Assembly: GCA_013398175.1 (NCBI GenBank)
Contig: VZRZ01003908.1
Location: 58,540 to 122,539 of the forward strand
Length of the DNA stretch: 64,000 bases
DNA from: Climacteris rufus
Taxonomy: Eukaryota; Chordata; Aves; Passeriformes; Climacteridae
Direction of reading: 5' to 3'
Every line of letters starts with the position of its first letter. Positions within the stretch are counted from its first letter, which is position 1. Positions 13,780 to 23,121 of the stretch are shown piece after piece. The notes under the pieces are model-generated. The model saw only the letters and a program-made list of their open reading frames with translations. It was not told the origin of the DNA and ran no database searches. The position numbers were made by a program, and so were the translations under genes.

Positions 13780-13906
13780 AGAGAGACAGAAAGAGAGAGA
13801 AAGATAGGGAAGAAGGAAGGAAGGATGGAAGGAAGGATGGAAGGAAGGAAGGAAGGAAGGAAGGGAGGGAGGGAGAAAGGCAAGGCAAGGCAAGGCAAGG
13901 CAAGGG
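13780..13906. repeat. Purine-rich tract: GAGA, then GGAA, then GGCAA repeats
   Basis: An impure AGAG/AAAG section (13780-13806) passes into (GGAA)n with two GGAT interruptions and then GGGA units (13807-13875). It ends in a pure (GGCAA)n array of about 6 units (13876-13906). The GGAA part is one continuous polypurine strand. The Pro/Leu/Ser-rich minus-strand frames and Lys/Glu-rich plus-strand frames here come from the repeat. Confidence 0.9.
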
Positions 13907-14040
13907 CTCAGGAATACAATATTTGAATGAAGAAACAAAATTATGCAAGAAAAGTAAACATACTGAGTAAGGAAAAAGGTGTGAAATTCAACTACATAGC
14001 AGCAGTTTGCAGTGAATACCTGATCCACCTCTAAGCTTTT

Positions 14041-14107
14041 TTGTGGCTTTTGGTTGGTTGGTTGGTAGGGGGTTTTGGTTGGGTTGGTTTGGGGTGGTTT
14101 TTTTTGG
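14041..14107. repeat. GGTT/T-G simple repeat
   Basis: A G/T-only stretch with 'ggttggttggttggt' and a G5 run, ending in a T8 run. It lies about 130 bp from the GGAA/GGCAA array and resembles the larger T/G tract at 9144-9326. Confidence 0.85.
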
Positions 14108-16238
14108 ATGCTTTTTGGATCATGTTTTGCCTGCCTAGCACTAGATCCAGAGGTAGAACATCCTAACATGACAGTCATGTGTTTCAGTATTAGATAATAT
14201 GAAAACATTTCTTCTTTAGTTACCATCAAATGTTTGCCTAATTAATGTGTTTTAAGGAGAAGATGTGAACAGAACAAGCAATTCTTGCAACAGCATTTTA
14301 AAAAATACACTGAAAGCAAATTTTATATACAAAGGGATCTTTCTAGAAGAAAATTAGGATTATTTCCATTTGCAATAATGCCAAATCATGCAGTTTTCTA
14401 GTGATGATATTTCCACCTTTCATCTTATTCCCTAACATGTTGAAAATACTCCCAGACTCTTAGAGTTAGTTACAAAGCCACATTTGGCAGACTCACAATC
14501 TTTGATAGCATAATTTTTAATGTGCTTGTGTAACCCAAGAGAATCTTTTAATAAAGAGATAAAAGTATTGCATTTTTATTCTTCATGCTCAAGAGGACAG
14601 TGTTTGACTCTGATGACTAATTGAAAGCTAAATTTTGTTGCATTTTACTGGATACTAATTAAACCAGTTGGGACACTTTTCCAGTCATGCAACAGTCCCA
14701 AAAAAAAAAAAATCATCAGTATTTAGAAAAAAACAATGGAAAGAGTACAGGGAAAGGGACAAAGAAAAAAAGAAAAAAATAGCTACTTGAAATCATTAGA
14801 AATGAAGTGGGAGATCATAACAGAATTAGATTAAAAATAAAGAGGATTATAATTTAATTAAATTGGTTTGTGGCAAAGTTATAGTTCATCAGATTTTTTT
14901 TGTTTCTTTGTTTTTTTAATATCCTGTTTTGAGATAAGAGAGTTTTTCAGCAGGAACAGAGATGTTTACTTGGAAGATGCAAAATTGTCTCTGAAGTCAA
15001 CAACAGCTACTCGACTTGCAGCAGTGTTAACTAACATCCTCAGTCCTGAAGTATATTCCTCTAATAAATGCACTTTGATGTAAACTGACAATATCCTCCC
15101 AAATAAAGCCAAATTTTTGCACCCTGAGACTGTGTAAATAAATTATAATTTATTCTTTAATGAGATCCATATTAAGATCTACATCTGATGCTTACCCAGA
15201 GTGGGAAACATTTTCAGTCCATGCTAGCATATCTAGTACTGCTTCCTTGTGTATATGTGGATTTCACTTGTTTTTCTGACAGAGGACAACACCTGGCTTG
15301 GAAAAAAGAAAAGGTGCCTTGATTTTTTTTCCATTGCTGTTTTATTTCTTTAACCTGCCCTGCATTTCTTGTGTCATGCCGTTAATATTGTGGTAAAACT
15401 CCTTGTTCCTAAGATTGTTCCTGCGTAATTATTCCAGGAAAAGTGTCCATGGATGGAGTAAACCATGCTAAAACTATACTGTCATACTTCCCCTGAAGCT
15501 CTGACAGTACCAGAAAGAAATATTCATTTCCATCAGACCAACAAGCTCATCTCATTAGAAGGCTACATAATTGCTACAGCTGACACAGGACTGTGTGTGA
15601 ACTCATACTTGAAAGGGAGAGGAGACAGAAAGAGAGGGACAGGCATGAGGAAGAAAAGGAGAGGGAGAAAGGAGTGAGAACACAAGGGTGAGCAAGGCTT
15701 GATAGCAGCCATTCTCTAATATATTGGCATATGCCAATCATGAAAAAGCAGAGCAAGGTGTAAGACTTCCAAGCATTACATGGTGGAAACACTTTTGGGT
15801 TTTCAGGATTCTAGACATTAGGGGAAAACTTTGGCAACATAGTGTGTTGATGAATTCTGTACGTGTTAAACGTAGTAATTTAATTTTTAAATTACGTGAT
15901 TTTTTTTTCACTAACTGCAAGCTATTGCATACCATTAATCACCAAGATGTATCATTTTGTTTTTCAAGAAAAGATAATGGAGAAGATGCCCATATACTTA
16001 TATGAATATTTTACAGTGAACTGAAGCCCCCACATGAATCACAACCAGACCAGTAAATTTTCTATTCTAGTTTTATGATCAGTTTTAAGTGACTGTGTGA
16101 TTGAGTATCACATAGCTTATTTTGTTGTTAATTTTTTGATGATTGGTGTTGGATTATAGGGCTAGTATGACAAATACATTTTTTAAATTCTTAAAACGTG
16201 ACTACATTTAAATCCTTTCAAACTAATCTAAATCCCTT
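14108..16238. other. AT-rich sequence without a recognisable gene
   Basis: Short open frames only. A-runs occur at about 14701-14713 and 14764-14780, and a purine-rich patch (GAGAGGGA units) lies at about 15618-15675. Nothing else is recognised. Confidence 0.65.
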
Positions 16239-16320
16239 AAAAAAAACCAAAACAAACAAAACAAAACAAAACAAGCAAACAACAACAACAAAAAAAAAAA
16301 AAAAAAACAAGCAAAGAAAA
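16239..16320. repeat. A-rich (CAAAA)n/(CAA)n tract with a poly-A core
   Basis: Units of CAAAA and CAA pass into an uninterrupted A-run of 18 bases and then CAAGCAAAG. It may be a poly-A microsatellite derived from a retrocopy tail, but no recognisable retrocopy body lies on either side. Confidence 0.85.
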
Positions 16321-17045
16321 TTAGTCCTTAGAAAATATATTATTCTATTTTGGTCAGACACATACTTCTACCCTTTAAAAAGATGGAAAATATTCATTTA
16401 CATCATTCTTCAATCTGTAGGCACTAAAAATTCAAATGAACCCTAATTAGAGTTATTATCTTAAAGCTTCAGTAGAACAGTTGTCATCTATATTAAAGAA
16501 GTTTCTAGTTCAAAGGAAAACTCTTTGCAGTAATAGTCATACATAATTTCTTTTTCTCTTGTCAGAAATCAATCATGGTTCTGTCATCATTAAGGAGAAG
16601 AGCTGGCCTTTTTTAAGATAATGGACAAAAACACCTGATTATTAAATACCCCCACTTAATTAAAATACCCATACTAATAGATTTCTACTTAAAATTATTT
16701 AAAAAAGCTTCCTCATTCTTCAATTAATTTCAATGGGAAACAGAGGAAAAACAGTATATATAAAGAAAATTAAACAGTGTAAAAGTATGGATACAAACCC
16801 TCACACATATCAAGGTTTGTTGTGATGTACATGACAGAGAAGGGAAAGTGATAATGGAAGTGAACTTTATCACTGTATAAAAAAACCCACAGAAATAAAC
16901 TTGTGACCTCTTGTAGACAATTGAAGTTTTATGAGTCACGTATTAAGCCTGAGAGGTCAGGCACACAAATCTGCCTAAAAGTACTGATTTCCTAGAAATC
17001 CAAATACCTGGTGTCACTATGTACTTTTGGAGCTCATAAAACCAG
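16321..17045. other. AT-rich sequence without a recognisable gene
   Basis: No conserved frame or repeat family recognised. The last ~60 bp before 17050 may already belong to the old CR1 copy that follows. Confidence 0.6.
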
Positions 17046-17049
17046 AAGA

Positions 17050-17906
17050 TAATCCAGGCTGATCAGGTAAGCTTTGGGAGGTCTCCAGTCTGACCTGCCC
17101 ACAGCCACAAGAAAGAGCCTGGCTCTGTCTGCCTAATGATCTCTTTATATATACATACACAAAGGTGACTGTGAGGGCCCATGGAGCTCACTCACCTCCA
17201 CACTGCACAAGCGCTGTCCCCTCAGCTTCCCATCATGGGGAACACACACCCACCACCCCGTGAGCACCAGCTCCAGAGGACTCGCTCCACAGACATAATG
17301 TTTTATTTCTCCCAGGGAGCCCAAGGCTGGACACAGCACTCCACATGTAGTATAAGGAGTGCTGAGCAGAAGGGGATAACAATTCCCACCTGCCTCACTG
17401 CCCATGCTGCTATTCATATAGCCCAGGAACCTCACAGCTATCTTTGCTGTCTGGGGCTCAGCACACTGCACATGAGGCCCCAGAGACTTTTCCTCAAGGC
17501 TGTTCTCAGGTTGTCTGTCCACAACCTGTGCCATGGCAGGGCCTCCTCTGTCCCAGAGTCAGCACTTGGCACCTGTTCTTGCTCAGCTTTACAAGGTCTC
17601 TGTTGCCCTGTTTCTTCAGCCTGCCCAGGATGTTCTGTACGGCAGCCCTGCCTCCAGGCTTGTCATCTGCTGCCCCTAGTTTGTTGTCATCCTTAGACTT
17701 GGAAAGTGGGCCAGAGTACCTCCTCCTACAGGTCAGTGATAGGCCAGCTCCAATGAAACATCCCAGAGGGGCTCCAATTATTACTGACCTCCAGGCAAAA
17801 CACCAGCTTTAAACCACCATCCACTGACCTGACTGTGCAACCATTTTTTCACTCATTCCGTATTGCTCCGCTCCAGATTGTTGCTTCCCAACACAGACTG
17901 CTGTGT
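17050..17906 (-). mobile_element. Diverged CR1 LINE fragment, minus orientation (part before the LTR insertion)
   Basis: The plus strand carries the antisense of the CR1 pol region in the right order. There is a 'ggagcccaaggctggacacagcactcc' type block near 17318-17344 and an 'agtgctgagcagaagggg' block near 17357-17374. An 'agcacttggcacctgttcttg' block lies near 17562, a 'cagcctgcccaggat' block near 17618 and a 'gtcatctgc' block near 17665. A 'cccagaggggctccaattattactgacctcc' type block lies near 17761-17793. The reading frame is broken in many places, so this is an old dead copy. It stops at 17906 because a solo LTR is inserted there, and it resumes at 19145. The CR1 end at 17050-17290 is poorly conserved and its outer limit is approximate. 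Open frames of 120-170 codons over it are not genes. Confidence 0.75.
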
Positions 17907-17911
17907 GAGAC

Positions 17912-19144
17912 TGTAGTGGTTTAGCCCTGGCCAAAGGCCAAGGCCCCACTAGTACTGCTCTTTTCCTTTTTCTGAATTGAACTGTGTTACTAACTATGAT
18001 AAGAAATGCTGGCAGAGGAGCAAAATCAGGCTGAGACAAGGTCAGTGCTTCTAAGTGATAAAGTGAATTTATTACAGAGTTGAAGGAGCAAGCAAAAACA
18101 AAGGAACATCTCCTAAACATCTCCTCTGCCATCTTCCCATCCCCCCCACCCCCTCCAAAAGCTTCACAGCCCTCTCTCTCCTCCCAGATCATAAGAGGAA
18201 CCCGGGAAGGGTGGTTTTTTCTCTAATTACTTTAGTCCTTAGATGCTCAGGTGTTTCTTCTTCTTAGCAATTATACCTGGAGGGGTCTCTCTCTTTCTCT
18301 CCTTTGGCACCATGGCACGGTTTGCAGAAGTTGGCACGCAGCCCACCCGAAACTGCCACCGCTGTTTCCTCTCAGATCAGGCTGGTCCACACAGGGTGGG
18401 GGTGACCCAAAGCTTCTTTACCTCACCGACTCCTGCAGTTCAACACTTTTAGGAGTAGAAGCAGTTACTGACTGTGTTCATTCCTCACCAGACCAAAGCC
18501 CCTTCTGTATGAGATCACTCCTTTCTGCAATGTCTCTGCTCCATGCTTCCCCATCGGGCTGGTCTCTCCTTTAGAATATGAATAAAACCAGGCTTCTTTT
18601 AACATAATGAACTCCCTTCTTGATTCAGAAGCAAAGTCCTTGGTCCCCACCAGACACAGCTACTCTTGTGGGAGTTCACTCTCTTCTGCACCGTCTCCGC
18701 TCCAAGTTTGATTAAAGTTTCTCACCACGGGCTTTGAAGATGTATCAGTTCCGATGATGCAGGAACCTCCTCCTTGATTGCTTCTCTTCTTTGGTAGACT
18801 AGCATCGTTTTCTAGCTTTCATATTTGATGTTTCAGTTGTTTTTCCTAGTTATTTGCTGTACTCCTTCTCCTCTACCTAATCTACTAACTACATGACTAC
18901 ACGGCTACATGGCGCGCGCCTGCGTACTACAGAGATTGCTTCTTAACTATACTATTGCAGAAGCGTTTCTGTCCTTCCTAATTGGCCCAACTGTGGAAAA
19001 CAGCACATTAATTTTCCAGGAGCCATCAGAGATAGGCTCTGACCAGACAGCTGTGGGAGCTTCTGGAAGCTCCTTACACGAGCCATCTTTTAGCCCCTAC
19101 CACACCCAAAAAACTAGACCTCTCAAACTTCTCAAAACACCACA
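17912..19144 (-). mobile_element. ERVL-like solo LTR (1233 bp), minus orientation, with 5-bp target duplication
   Basis: On the plus strand the element starts TGTAGTGGTTTAGCCC and ends ...ACACCACA, so on its own strand it begins TGTGGTG and ends ...CCACTACA. Direct repeats GAGAC flank it exactly (17907-17911 and 19145-19149), the 5-bp duplication expected of ERVL-type (class III) elements. A minus-strand AATAAA (plus-strand 18068-18073) lies about 156 bp from its 3' end, a reasonable U5 length. No viral coding sequence is attached, so it is a solo LTR left by recombination. The target is an older CR1 copy, and the CR1 text continues across the junction once one GAGAC is removed. A CpG-rich patch containing GGCGCGCG lies near 18911. 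Class assignment is inferred from duplication length and terminal sequence. Confidence 0.88.
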
Positions 19145-19275
19145 GAGACCATGTCCAAAACCTTGTTTAAGTCAGGGCAAACAACTTTTAAGATCAAATT
19201 CTTACCCATAGGCTTTTTTCCTCTTATCGTATATCAGAGCAATGAAACATTAGATAGAACTTATTGTCTGTTGTA
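19145..19275 (-). mobile_element. Remainder of the split CR1 LINE, minus orientation
   Basis: Directly after the LTR, 'gagaccatgtccaaaac' and 'gtttaagtcagggcaaacaac' continue the CR1 block that breaks off at 17906. The known antisense CR1 order is 'ctgtgggagac...gtcaaaggc...aagtccaggtagacaac'. Similarity fades after about 19215, with a weak 'cttatcgtatatcagagcaatgaaac' match to the next CR1 block. The outer boundary is approximate. Confidence 0.75.
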
Positions 19276-19309
19276 CCCAGCCAGAGAAATAATAGAGAAA
19301 GCTCTTTCA

Positions 19310-19368
19310 ACAGAATATTGTTTCTTATATAATTTTGATATAAATTTCAATAGAATATTGTTTCTTAT
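19310..19368. repeat. Spaced direct repeat of about 20 bp
   Basis: 'agaatattgtttcttata' occurs at about 19314-19331 and again at about 19352-19369, each preceded by a similar 'tttcaa(c/t)' context. This is a small local duplication in AT-rich DNA. Confidence 0.75.
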
Positions 19369-19370
19369 AA

Positions 19371-21238
19371 ATATTCGCATGCTATGTTGTTTTTTAACTA
19401 GCTAAAGCAGATACCACCTTCTTTTGTTCCTTTGTTTTTATTAACTTAGACAGATAGAAAGGTAGCCAACATGTGCCTAAGCCTATCCAAACTTTCTGAA
19501 AGGAAAAGACAATTTTTCAGGTGATGTTATTAGTGGCAGTATGAAAGCCTGATAAAATGAACTGATCCACTGAAAAGTATAGAAAACTACTTATCTTTCT
19601 AGGCTTAATTTCCTTTAGACAACAAGGAATCCACTGAGAAAAATTTGTTTTAGATACAATACCAAACAATTTTACCAATATGTTACTTAATCATATTTAT
19701 CTTACAAATCTTGTTTCTTGCCTCTTTCATTATGTTAATTAGTCAAATGAAAACAAAACAGAACAAAGTATGGCATGAGAGGAAGACTTCCATGAAACCA
19801 AAGAATCTTTATCTGTAAAGACAATTTTTCCCACTGAAAAGAAAATTGACTAGAAGATCATGAAGCTCCAGCTGTAACATATGTCCAGGTCTCCAGTAAG
19901 CAAATTCCCTGTTCTGAGCTGTCATCCAAGGTCTGAAACATCTGGCTGTGGGGTATTTGGGGGCCAATTAATTTAGTCTTAGCTTTTACTTAGACACAGG
20001 AAATTAGATTACTCTCTAATACTCTTGATATCTTGCTCTGGAAGAGAATTCTTCTTCCCATATTCAGTATCATAAATAGAGTCAGTGAAAAAAAGAGCAC
20101 ACAGAACATACTCAGCAAGAGAGTAGTGCTGTTTGGATATAAGCAGGAAATTCCTGTTCACGTCATACGCAGCAGTCATCATGTACTGCTTTTGCATACA
20201 GGCAAAGGCATCAGAAAAAGAATAGATGGATGGAAAAATGCACCACAGGCTCACACAGAACGTGGGAACAAACAAGAATATATGCATTGTGTACGAAGCA
20301 GAAAGACTTCACAGCAAGTTGGGAGGTGTCTGTTCTTTTCTATCTACTTTGTTTACCTTTTGAACAGGACAAAAGGCAGACTAAATTCAACTGAGATGAG
20401 ATAAAACTCTAAATAAAGAAAGTGATGATTTTATCTTTGACTTCTGAGGAACAGGGAGTACATCATTATTTGTCTTTACAAGCTCTAAAACTTTTTTTTT
20501 TAAACTTCTGGGTTTCTGTGTCTTGGTGTGTGCTCCTTTGGTTTTTGATTTTGTTTAAATTTGTTTTGGTTTTGTTGTGTTGTTGTTTGCTTGTTTTTTT
20601 GAGGTCCTCTTTCTTTGGGGGTGGAATGGTATTTTGTTTTGTTTTCTTTAACTAAATTTCTAATCTAATCTTATCAAAGTCTCTCTTATTACCTCAGCAA
20701 GATAAACACTTTTATCATTGCAAATACTTTCTTTAATTTCACAGAAAAAATTCATTGTAGATTCTTAAGTATCAGTGATTACATTGTCAGTCAACTTTTT
20801 TAGTGTGGCAGTATCTCTGACATTCTTCAAAAGCTGGAATTAAATCTAGCATTACCAGGCAAAGAGATCTTTTTATCTTCTCACTGAGTGTTATCGTTCA
20901 GTTTTGCAGCTCACAATGTGGATGCTGAATAGTCCTCCACAGCACTTATGCACATGTGAGTCTTGAAGTCTACAATGCAACTACTGTTTTAGGCATGAAA
21001 GTATCAAATTTCTTTGTTTTGTAAATGTAGTACAAATTTGTAAAGTTTACAATTTTCAGTGACTGTGGTCAAAAATCAGGCACAGCCTGATTTCAGAAAT
21101 GTGTCATAAATATGGAGTAATTTTACAAAACACATTTCTGGATTTATCACATGACAAAAGGGAAAATATAAGCCAGAATGACCTATATATCCATAATCAG
21201 TGTATCATTGACAACATTTCAAATTAATTATATGCCTT
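19371..21238. other. AT-rich sequence without a recognisable gene
   Basis: Short open frames, including a 123-codon plus-strand frame at 20033-20404 with no recognisable domain. A T/G-rich patch (20493-20645) resembles the other T/G tracts. Nothing else is identified. Confidence 0.65.
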
Positions 21239-21351
21239 TATATATATATATATATACACACACATATATATACATATATAAATATATGTATGTGGGGTGT
21301 GTGTGTGTGTGTATGTGTGTGTGTATAGTTATAGATATAGATATATATATA
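21239..21351. repeat. Compound TA / CA / GT microsatellite with inverted symmetry
   Basis: (TA)n passes into ACACACACAT, then AT-rich units, ATGTATG, and a GT run ending in ATAGATATAGATATATATAT. The CA block and the GT block are complementary, so the tract as a whole is an imperfect inverted repeat. The overlapping Tyr/Ile and Thr/His-rich frames are repeat artefacts. Confidence 0.9.
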
Positions 21352-21548
21352 CCTAAAATGGTTGCAAAGAATATAGTATTTCAGGTTAATGTCTATCCTG
21401 ACTAGATGCACTAAACAAGAAACCAAGTCTTGAGGTCCAAAGGAAGAGCTGTTCAGGCATTGTTAACCCACTGCCATAAAAGTTTTCAGTAAATGAGTAT
21501 TTATATACAAAATCATTTTACTAATTAGAAAAACAATCTTCAAGGGTA

Positions 21549-22586
21549 TGTGGAAGGAGAATGTCTGCTCTTTTAAGGATATCTGGTCAAAGGAGCCATA
21601 AACAAGAACTTACAGAGGTAAACCTGACAGACAATTGATAAGGGAAGTCGTGATAAGAATAAACCCAGCCAATCACGCTAATTGGTGTGGAGGTGAGAAG
21701 GTTTTGTTTTTCTTCAGTATGATTGTCTGACTAATGACCTTTCAAAATTGGGATGATAAGGGAGTGAGACAAACACAGATATAAAACCTGAACAATTAGC
21801 TTTAATGAAGACAATAGCCAGAACTGTACCTGTTCAGTCACACTAATTGATGGGCTACCAAGGAACTGCGGGCAATCCAAGCCTTGCAACAGCTAAGGAG
21901 GCAAATAAGACGGTATAGCGGGAGGGGAGGGCAGGGTAACTATGCTGGCTGATGAGTCGATGTGCAGGGAAAGGGGATCTGGAAGGGGAGAGTAGTCAGA
22001 AAAGAGTATAAAAGGGGTCAGCTGCATGGAGAATGAGACCAGTCAGGACACTTGTCTGCACCTGTAAACCAGTCTGTCCTATAATATCATTAATTATTTT
22101 CTCAGTTCTGCCATTGCATGATCTCCTCTTCTATCCCATGTGTGCCCTGCATGTGCACCTGGGGGACCATGACTGGACCAGGTGTCAGGCACTGGACTGG
22201 GGGTATAGGCCAGGACTGGGGGTATAGACAGCCCTGGCTTGTGGTGTCAGCTACTGCAGCAAGTGGAGTCTTAGCAACAGCTACTGAAATGAGTTGGGGT
22301 CTTTAACTTCCGGCTGCAGGGGCTGGAATGGGGTGGACGTTCCCAAAACCTGCTACAAGGAGGACTGGTGTGAGTGAGGTGAGTGAGGGTTTCTGCATGG
22401 GCAGCTGGAGCAGGACCATGGGGCACAGCTTGTGTGCCTGGTGCCAGCTGCTGGGGGCTGGCATGTGTTTGTCTCTCACTCGAACTAGTTGAGTGTGCAC
22501 TTCTCTGTGGGCTCGTGTCTGCATAACTTCCTTTCAAACTTTAAGCTGGACCCCACAGCAAGCAAGAGACCCTCAGGTCTGGGCCA
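21549..22586 (+). mobile_element. Probable LTR (about 1.04 kb), plus orientation, boundaries tentative
   Basis: A GC-richer block stands out from its AT-rich surroundings and carries a clear TATA box (TATAAAA, 22007-22013) inside a G-rich promoter-like context. Candidate ends are TGTGGAAGG at 21549 and ...GGGCCA at 22586, flanked by the 5-bp direct repeat GGGTA (21544-21548 and 22587-22591). The repeat could be chance, since GGGTA occurs several times in this block. No clear AATAAA follows the TATA box, so the R/U5 limits are unknown. There is a repeated 'gactgggggtatag' motif (about 22195-22230). Alternatives are a different LTR boundary or another GC-rich repeat. Confidence 0.5.
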
Positions 22587-22591
22587 GGGTA

Positions 22592-22840
22592 TTAGGTCAG
22601 CAGGAGGTCCATGTGCTCCAGAGAATTTGAGAATGTGGAGTGCATGAGAGGTGCCAGCGAGCATCCAGCTGGACCAGTTGGTGAGTCAGGGACCATGAAG
22701 CAGGTAAGGAGCCAGGATCTTGGGCAGGTGTGTCAAGAATGCAGAGAGTCCACGATGGTACTGGAGGGATCTGTCTGTGTTATTTTCTCAGTGGTACAGG
22801 AGAGTGTCGGGGGGGGGCGGGAAGGTGGGGGTATGCTTCT
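22592..22840. other. G-rich sequence next to the probable LTR
   Basis: GC content stays high until a G9/GGGCGGG run at about 22809-22830, after which the sequence becomes AT-rich. It may be a leftover of the retroviral leader or part of the LTR itself. No coding frame with similarity to gag or pol is visible. Confidence 0.4.
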
Positions 22841-23121
22841 AACATCACTTAACACAGAGCAGTTAATTTGATGACTCCAAATGACACCTTAATGGCTGTC
22901 CTTAACAACCTGAACACACTCAAAAAGTTTGGAATTAACAAATATCAGTGTGAAGATGTACTTTCTGCAGAATATGGTACAGAGGGATGATAAAATTACC
23001 TGAGCTTTCCACACTTCAAAGTATTTTCCTGTTATTTTGAGCTCTCTCGCAGAGAGGTATTAGCAGTAGCAAAACACAGTAGATAGGCAAAAACAGATAC
23101 AAGTATTTTCTCAGTGGTACA
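22781..23121. repeat. Perfect 18-bp direct repeats flanking about 305 bp
   Basis: 'tattttctcagtggtaca' is found at 22781-22798 and, unchanged, at 23104-23121. A shorter form ('tattttctcagt') also occurs near 22100. The enclosed segment has no recognisable element and no poly-A end. Confidence 0.85.

Noticed and set aside
13693..14229. 178-codon minus-strand open frame
   Set aside because: It is the longest frame in the window, but it crosses the GGAA/GGCAA and GGTT repeats, which lack stop codons. The translation is repetitive Pro/Ser/Leu with no domain.
17181..17696. 171-codon plus-strand frame and the overlapping 122- and 129-codon frames
   Set aside because: They lie in the antisense of a GC-richer CR1 copy. 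The content is explained by the LINE and no host protein is recognisable.
18580..18600. Plus-strand AATAAA inside the 17.9-19.1 kb LTR as evidence for plus orientation
   Set aside because: The terminal sequences and a well-placed minus-strand AATAAA near the 3' end support minus orientation. The plus-strand match is incidental.
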